A DNA stretch of 17,584 bases, from assembly GCA_026397855.1 (NCBI GenBank), contig JAPLUA010000110.1, positions 1 to 17,584 on the forward strand. Reading direction: 5' to 3'. This DNA is from Verrucomicrobiota bacterium (GTDB lineage: Bacteria; Verrucomicrobiota; Verrucomicrobiia; Limisphaerales; UBA8199). The first letter of the stretch is position 1. Each line of letters opens with the position of its first letter. Made by a program: the position numbers and the translations under genes. Below, in pieces: positions 14,401-17,584 of this stretch. The notes beneath the pieces were generated by a model. It searched no databases. It was given only the letters and a program-made list of their open reading frames with translations, and had not been told where the DNA came from.

Positions 14401-16788
14401 CACCCCGCTGATCACCGGCGGCACAATATCCGCCGTCGCGACCGCGGTGCGGGTGGTTCCCGAGCTGTCAACATACCGCGCCTCGATGGCGTCGCCCTGG
14501 CGGATGGCCAGCTTGCCGTCCACGGCGGCCGCGCCCGTGACCGTCGCCACCGGACCCGTGAACGCGCCATAGCTGCCGGCCGATTGCAAAATGTAGTTCT
14601 CCCCCGCCGGCTCGGTGGTGCTCGACAGCAGCACGCTCACCGTGTTGCCGGCACTGCGGGCGGCGTCAAAGACCGCGAGCCGGATGACCCCCGGCGCGCT
14701 GTAGGCCGGCCGGTCCAGGAGGATGGACCCGCCACCGGGGCGCGCCAGGTCGCCCGAAATCACGAGCGCGAAATCCTGGTCAATGGCAGCCGTGTCCAGC
14801 CGCGCGTCCTGCACGATATGCCGTGCGCGGACCCGCACCAGGTAATCTCCCGGCACCGGCTGCGCCAGGTGGACGGCCTCGACATTATTCAGCGCGTCCG
14901 GGGACAGGGCGTTCGGCGCGGAATCGCCGCCTGCGAACTGGTTTCCGCGATAGAGCGTCCCGTCCGGCCCCACGACCTCCAGGTCCAGATCATTCACCAG
15001 CGCGGGGATCGCGCCCGGAAACCCGGCTACGTCCGTATAGGTCAGGGTGATCTTCAGCGGCTGGCCGGAATTCCGGACCAGCGTGTGCCGCACATAGGCC
15101 TGGCCGTTGGTCAGCAAGGTGGACTGGTCCACATACTCGTAGTAGCGCGGAGCCGTGCTGAGGTTGGTGCAGATGATGTTGGTCAGCGTGATGCGACCCC
15201 ACCCCTCATCGTTGTTGGGAATCGGGCCGGGGCCGCCATTCAACGGGTCCAGCTCATTGGCCGAGTTGATCAGGGCCGCCTTGACCAGCGCCGGCGAGGG
15301 CACCGCGTTCGTGTGCAGGCTCTTGTAGTACTGGACGAAGACAGCGGCCGCGCCCGCAGCATGGGGGCCGGACATGCTGGTGCCGCCCATATACACGTAG
15401 TAGTCGTCTATCGCCGTCCAGGAGACCGACGCGATGTCCCAGGCGGCGGACGAAGCGGCCGAGGCGATCCACGTGCCGGGCGCGACCACGTCCGGCTTGA
15501 TCCGGCCATCCTCGCACGGCCCGCGGCTCGAGAAGTCCGCCATGGTATCGGCGCCATCCGCATAAAGCCCGTAGGTCATCGCCAGGAACCCCGGCACGTT
15601 TTCCGATGCGCCGGTGGCGATGACATTCTTGCCCGTGGCCGGGCTGCCCACGGTCAGCGAGTCGGGCCCCGCATTGCCCGAGGAGAACTCGAGGATGTAT
15701 GGTTGGTCGCCCGGCGTTGATCTGTCCGCGTCCCGGACCAGTTCGTCGAATTGTGAGGCGTCGCTGTCATACTCGCCCTGGACGTCATTGCCCCAGCTAT
15801 TCGATCCGATGTCCGCCCCGTTTTGAACAGCATCGCGCGTGAGGGTTTCATCGCTGGGGAAGGGGCTGGCTTCACCCGCCGCGTCGTCAAAGAGCCGCTC
15901 GATAAACAAGCTGGCCTTCGGGGCAACCCCAAGCCCGTAGAGGCCCCCGAACTCCGGGTCGGTCTCACCGGTGGCCGCGTTGCCCGCCACAATGCCCGCG
16001 CAATGCGTCCCGTGGCCGTAGCCATCGGAGCCGTCAAAGATGTTGGTGCCATACCACTTGAAACCCTTCACCCGCCCACTAAGGTCCGGGTGCATCGCGT
16101 TGGTATCCCCGCTGTCGAGGCCGGTGTCCGCCACGCACACCGTGACGCCGGCCCCGCTGAATCCAAGCTGCTGGCTGATCGTGGGGGTGGCAACTTGGCC
16201 GTCATCGCCGCCCACCAGCTTGGCGGCCGGCTCGTCCACCAGCTTGCGCCGCGGCGTGCGCTCGATCCACAGGACGGAGGCCGACTGCGCCAGCGCATCC
16301 AGGTTCGCGGGCGGCAACTGCCCGCGCAAGAAGATCCCCTGCCGGAGGCGGCTTTCGTGCGCAACGCTCGCAAACAGCGAGCGGACGCCGGCAATCTCAG
16401 CCGGAGTTGCCTGCGGGGAAATCAATACAGTGGTAGCCAGGACCAGGTTGGTTTGCGGCAACGCGCCCGCCGCCGCCAGCCGGGGATGGACCTTGTAATC
16501 CGCGCGATAGGGGCCCAGCCAGCGGATGTAGCTCAGCCCTTGGATCTTCTCCGGCGGCACGCTGTTGAACTGGGCGATGAACGCATCGTCGGGCACATAC
16601 TTAGCCAAACCCACTGCCATCCCCGCGACCTTCGCCCGCGGTGGTGTCGAGATGGTTTCGGTGCGCAGCCGGATTTGGCGGGTCTGCGCGACGGCGGAGA
16701 AGTGGATGGAGAAGGCGAGACCGGCGGCAAACATGTGCAGGCAACGTCGCGGCAGCCCGGTGCGGCGGAGAAGAAAGCTAAGCTTCAC
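11401..16788 (-). CDS. Giant secreted subtilisin-like (S8) serine protease, multidomain
   Basis: An exported endopeptidase of 1795 residues. A signal peptide (basic RRTGLPRR, hydrophobic core, AVA|Q cut near 34/35) precedes a propeptide-like region (to ~190) and an S8 catalytic domain with the triad D221 (VADTGLD), H259 (GHGTH) and S471 (GGTSMSGPH), plus oxyanion N372 (SSGNAG). A jelly-roll C-lobe follows (~540-680). Two similar beta/FN3 modules (~689-878 and ~1150-1339) flank an amidotransferase-like fold (884-1140, VLLVDAYEPV and YLDGGGSFFMASMG). Then come a MAM/lectin-like domain (WFDDLEQGSNEW to GWLLDDVRI, 1348-1510), a thrombospondin-3-like Ca site (DANRNGISD, DSDGDGMSDYDEF, 1592-1631) and a beta-rich end. 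The GTG start has GGAGGA abutting it, an unusually short spacing. The gene lies 36 bp after def, in the same frame. Confidence 0.92.
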   Translation of the reverse strand: MKLSFLLRRTGLPRRCLHMFAAGLAFSIHFSAVAQTRQIRLRTETISTPPRAKVAGMAVGLAKYVPDDAFIAQFNSVPPEKIQGLSYIRWLGPYRADYKVHPRLAAAGALPQTNLVLATTVLISPQATPAEIAGVRSLFASVAHESRLRQGIFLRGQLPPANLDALAQSASVLWIERTPRRKLVDEPAAKLVGGDDGQVATPTISQQLGFSGAGVTVCVADTGLDSGDTNAMHPDLSGRVKGFKWYGTNIFDGSDGYGHGTHCAGIVAGNAATGETDPEFGGLYGLGVAPKASLFIERLFDDAAGEASPFPSDETLTRDAVQNGADIGSNSWGNDVQGEYDSDASQFDELVRDADRSTPGDQPYILEFSSGNAGPDSLTVGSPATGKNVIATGASENVPGFLAMTYGLYADGADTMADFSSRGPCEDGRIKPDVVAPGTWIASAASSAAWDIASVSWTAIDDYYVYMGGTSMSGPHAAGAAAVFVQYYKSLHTNAVPSPALVKAALINSANELDPLNGGPGPIPNNDEGWGRITLTNIICTNLSTAPRYYEYVDQSTLLTNGQAYVRHTLVRNSGQPLKITLTYTDVAGFPGAIPALVNDLDLEVVGPDGTLYRGNQFAGGDSAPNALSPDALNNVEAVHLAQPVPGDYLVRVRARHIVQDARLDTAAIDQDFALVISGDLARPGGGSILLDRPAYSAPGVIRLAVFDAARSAGNTVSVLLSSTTEPAGENYILQSAGSYGAFTGPVATVTGAAAVDGKLAIRQGDAIEARYVDSSGTTRTAVATADIVPPVISGVTAAMDLGVITISWQTSEPTASIAYYGTNLTFGLALTNAALTTTHSIRLGGLAPGQTYSFYVVSTDAAGNAATNNNSGAYFKFVGVAVPTVLLVDAYEPVSGSPDIPDSTYTNSLTAAGFSFAHWKVSARGSPQLSDLRVFPAVIWRTIDDAINYGVDEDGLTDPSATNNTINARQQVMIQDYLDGGGSFFMASMGILSRLGNVPFRKNVLQVGGFKQNSDPLATCTDCDEDFGVPAILGAPGDPISSGTYVTLDYNNYPSLDLSDFISVSFGPDFSDTFTPGTNATPILYEAVSRRPCGMSYPQVGADSPGRVVFLSFPLDAVPATGVPPNNEVVLLRNILAFLTPGASGVGSIYLNHNVYTAPAQITVEMGDSDLAGTGQALATFSTSSSTNKVTVVLRETIRPGLFRGFLTVTGTNAPNQLTVRGGDIVTAAYFDASNGSNAITTATINTVPPLITNVAAVTGYGDATVSWTTSKPADSLVQYGESVFLGRTAYSAELVTNHSVTVASLLARRDYYYQVVSRDDAGNTTVDDNEGDLYTFTTRRAPRPPWFDDLEQGSNEWTVVPDAGSALNWSLGTPNNGLQGSAYSGTNVWGSNLQGETLGFLEMQTSILCSPWIDLSGFSAATLTFWHCYDFSSVLTLGAELGIRTDSSMAPTDVPGRMNYVGTAVMDWQKATVDLTEYVGRNIQVVWWYVAFSDGQGPLDGWLLDDVRITGVAGGGKIVVSKNLGQGNFTLIGPIGQVGSAPLTTITNVPPGPYTVHFSDVAFHQTPPDQSNTLTNKETLTFTGNYNFIDANRNGISDAWERYYFGSAAANRTSSIDSDGDGMSDYDEFIAGTNPTNAASKLVFLSATVQSNTLVRLEWAAIPGRLYQVQASSLEAPQQLPRLSGSVSHPGGAFKLHIDAPANTPYAVQVSTNLSAWTSTLTNAAGGALDWTDPQAATSARRFYRALAWPSASSNAGAWTAVSDWIQAAGSPMHYTTTNASKGARFYRVQVRP

Positions 16789-16824
16789 TCCTCCAATATA
16801 CCCGCTGTGCAGCCGCCAGACAAC

Positions 16825-17400
16825 TTACTGTTTCTTGAGCATCGCCTTGGTCTCAGCCTGGAGGTCTTCCAGCTCGGGACGAAGCTCCACCTTGGTGGCC
16901 TTGTCCATGCGATCAATGAACAGGATGCCGTGCAGGTGATCGGTCTCGTGCTGGACGGCGCGGGCCAGCAGCCCCCCACAGCGGAACTCCAGGGGCTGAC
17001 CGTGCTCGTTGAGCGCCTTAACATCCACCACGGCAGGCCGGGTGATGTCGGCAAAGATCTCGGGGAAGCTCAGGCAGCCCTCGGGACCGGTTGCGTCGCC
17101 GCTTTCCCGGACCGGCTTGACTTCTGGATTGATCAGGACCAGCGGCATCAATGAGTCCACGGTCGCCTCTTTCCCGTCCACCTCGATCGAGGATGGGCGA
17201 TCAGTCACCCCGCGCACATCAATGACGGTGACTTGCACCGCGAAACCAACCTGCTGCGCGGCCAGGCCAATGCCTTTGTAGGCATACATGGTTTCCATCA
17301 TGTCCGCAACGAGCTGACGGATCTGGGGTGTGAGGGCGTCAATGCGCGCCCCTTTCTGTCGGAGCACCGGGGTGCCGTATTTGACTACGCTTAAGGACAT
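16825..17400 (-). CDS. def: Peptide deformylase
   Basis: A metalloenzyme that removes the formyl group from the N-terminal Met of new proteins at the ribosome exit. The 191-residue product has all three active-site motifs: GIGLAAQQ (43-50), EGCLS (107-111, metal ligand C109) and QHETDH (150-155, ligands H151 and H155, catalytic E152). The intervening VLINPEV and the N-terminal VVKYGTPVLRQ are normal for type I enzymes. Length is slightly above the common 165-190 because of an acidic insert near 70-85 and a helical C-terminal tail (PELEDLQAETKAMLKKQ). The ATG at 17400-17398 has no Shine-Dalgarno sequence upstream; instead the leader is C-rich. The protease gene follows after 36 bp and may be co-transcribed, an odd pairing with no known functional logic. 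No fmt gene is visible in the window. Confidence 0.96.
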   Translation of the reverse strand: MSLSVVKYGTPVLRQKGARIDALTPQIRQLVADMMETMYAYKGIGLAAQQVGFAVQVTVIDVRGVTDRPSSIEVDGKEATVDSLMPLVLINPEVKPVRESGDATGPEGCLSFPEIFADITRPAVVDVKALNEHGQPLEFRCGGLLARAVQHETDHLHGILFIDRMDKATKVELRPELEDLQAETKAMLKKQ

Positions 17401-17420
17401 GGGGAGGGGCGGGTGGCGGG
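17401..17420 (+). promoter_or_regulatory. G-quadruplex motif abutting the def start codon
   Basis: Four G-runs (4, 4, 3 and 3 bases) with loops of 1, 1 and 4 bases form a canonical G3+N1-7 quadruplex motif on the + strand. It lies on the def template strand, so the def mRNA leader carries the C-rich complement directly before AUG. Formation in vivo is unproven. Confidence 0.5.
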
Positions 17421-17476
17421 TGACGAGAGAAGCCGGTGTCGGGTGCCATTATCGTTGGATTGTCAGTGCTGTTTAA
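17421..17476. other. Divergent spacer between def and the rightward gene
   Basis: A short region that must hold promoters for both directions. On the - strand, GATAAT (near 17447-17452) resembles a -10 box, with a weak TTAAAC 17 bp upstream as a -35. No equally good pair is seen for the rightward gene. Confidence 0.25.
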
Positions 17477-17584
17477 ATGATGGAGAATGTGAATATGCAA
17501 TCTGCGGATCGGTTGGAGTCGTTCGGAATCTATCAACTGGCGCGGCAGCTATTTAAGGTCGTCGACCACATTATCGGCGGCCTC
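17477..17584 (+). CDS. Start of an unidentified gene (partial, runs off the window)
   Basis: An open frame of 36 codons from tandem ATG codons at 17477, with no stop before the end of the window. It reads MMENVNMQSADRLESF, then GIYQLARQLFKVVDHIIGGL; third positions become G/C-rich after the first codons, as in the neighbouring real genes. Another start is possible at the ATG at 17495. The amphipathic YQLARQLFKVV segment recalls the first helix of small four-helix-bundle (S23/IVP-like) proteins, but this is a weak impression from one helix. It lies divergent from def. Confidence 0.5.
   Translation, partial: MMENVNMQSADRLESFGIYQLARQLFKVVDHIIGGL

Noticed and set aside
14584..15720. 378-codon + strand ORF antisense to the protease
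   Set aside because: Shadow of the protease catalytic domain, with Arg/Val/Gly-rich translation lacking motifs.
15823..17154. 443-codon + strand ORF antisense to the protease and def
   Set aside because: It lies opposite two clearly real genes with complete catalytic motifs. Long antisense frames are common in GC-rich DNA, and the translation shows no domain.

Overview
The window is GC-rich bacterial DNA. The best guess for the host is Verrucomicrobiota, probably a Limisphaerales/Pedosphaera-like lineage. This is inferred from very large secreted proteins full of Thr-Asn pairs, divergent InlB-type and Ig-like repeats, weak Shine-Dalgarno signals, and a compact type II secretion/type IV pilus-like gene set. 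No rRNA, tRNA, CRISPR array, transposase or phage gene was seen.

Left part (1-4634, + strand): one very large secreted protein whose beginning lies outside the window. It has a cyclophilin-type peptidyl-prolyl isomerase domain, a PKD-like domain, alternating divergent-InlB and Ig-like repeats encoded by ~510-bp tandem DNA units, and a C-terminal beta-rich domain. The reading frame breaks near position 1050, so the gene appears as two overlapping ORFs. Bases 4635-5231 carry no convincing gene but do hold several inverted and direct repeats.

Middle part (5232-11391, + strand): nine closely packed genes. First come KDPG/KHG aldolase (eda) and an RluE-type 23S rRNA pseudouridine synthase. Then follows a pilus/secretion-like module: a short GspE-type ATPase, two different GspF-type platform proteins, two pseudopilins with prepilin signals, a tiny GspK-like protein lacking Glu+5, and a small two-helix membrane protein. 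The last genes overlap or nearly touch (7, 4 and 4 nt overlaps), so they are probably co-translated. No secretin, major pseudopilin or prepilin peptidase is present here, so the machine would need parts encoded elsewhere.

Right part (11401-17400, - strand): peptide deformylase (def), followed 36 bp downstream by a 1795-residue secreted subtilisin-like protease with duplicated beta/FN3 modules around an amidotransferase-like domain, a lectin/MAM-like domain and thrombospondin-3-like calcium repeats. It converges on the pilus-like operon with only 9 bp between stop codons. A secretion-type machine next to giant exported proteins suggests, without proving, an export role. A G-quadruplex motif abuts the def start codon, and a divergent gene begins at 17477 and runs off the window.
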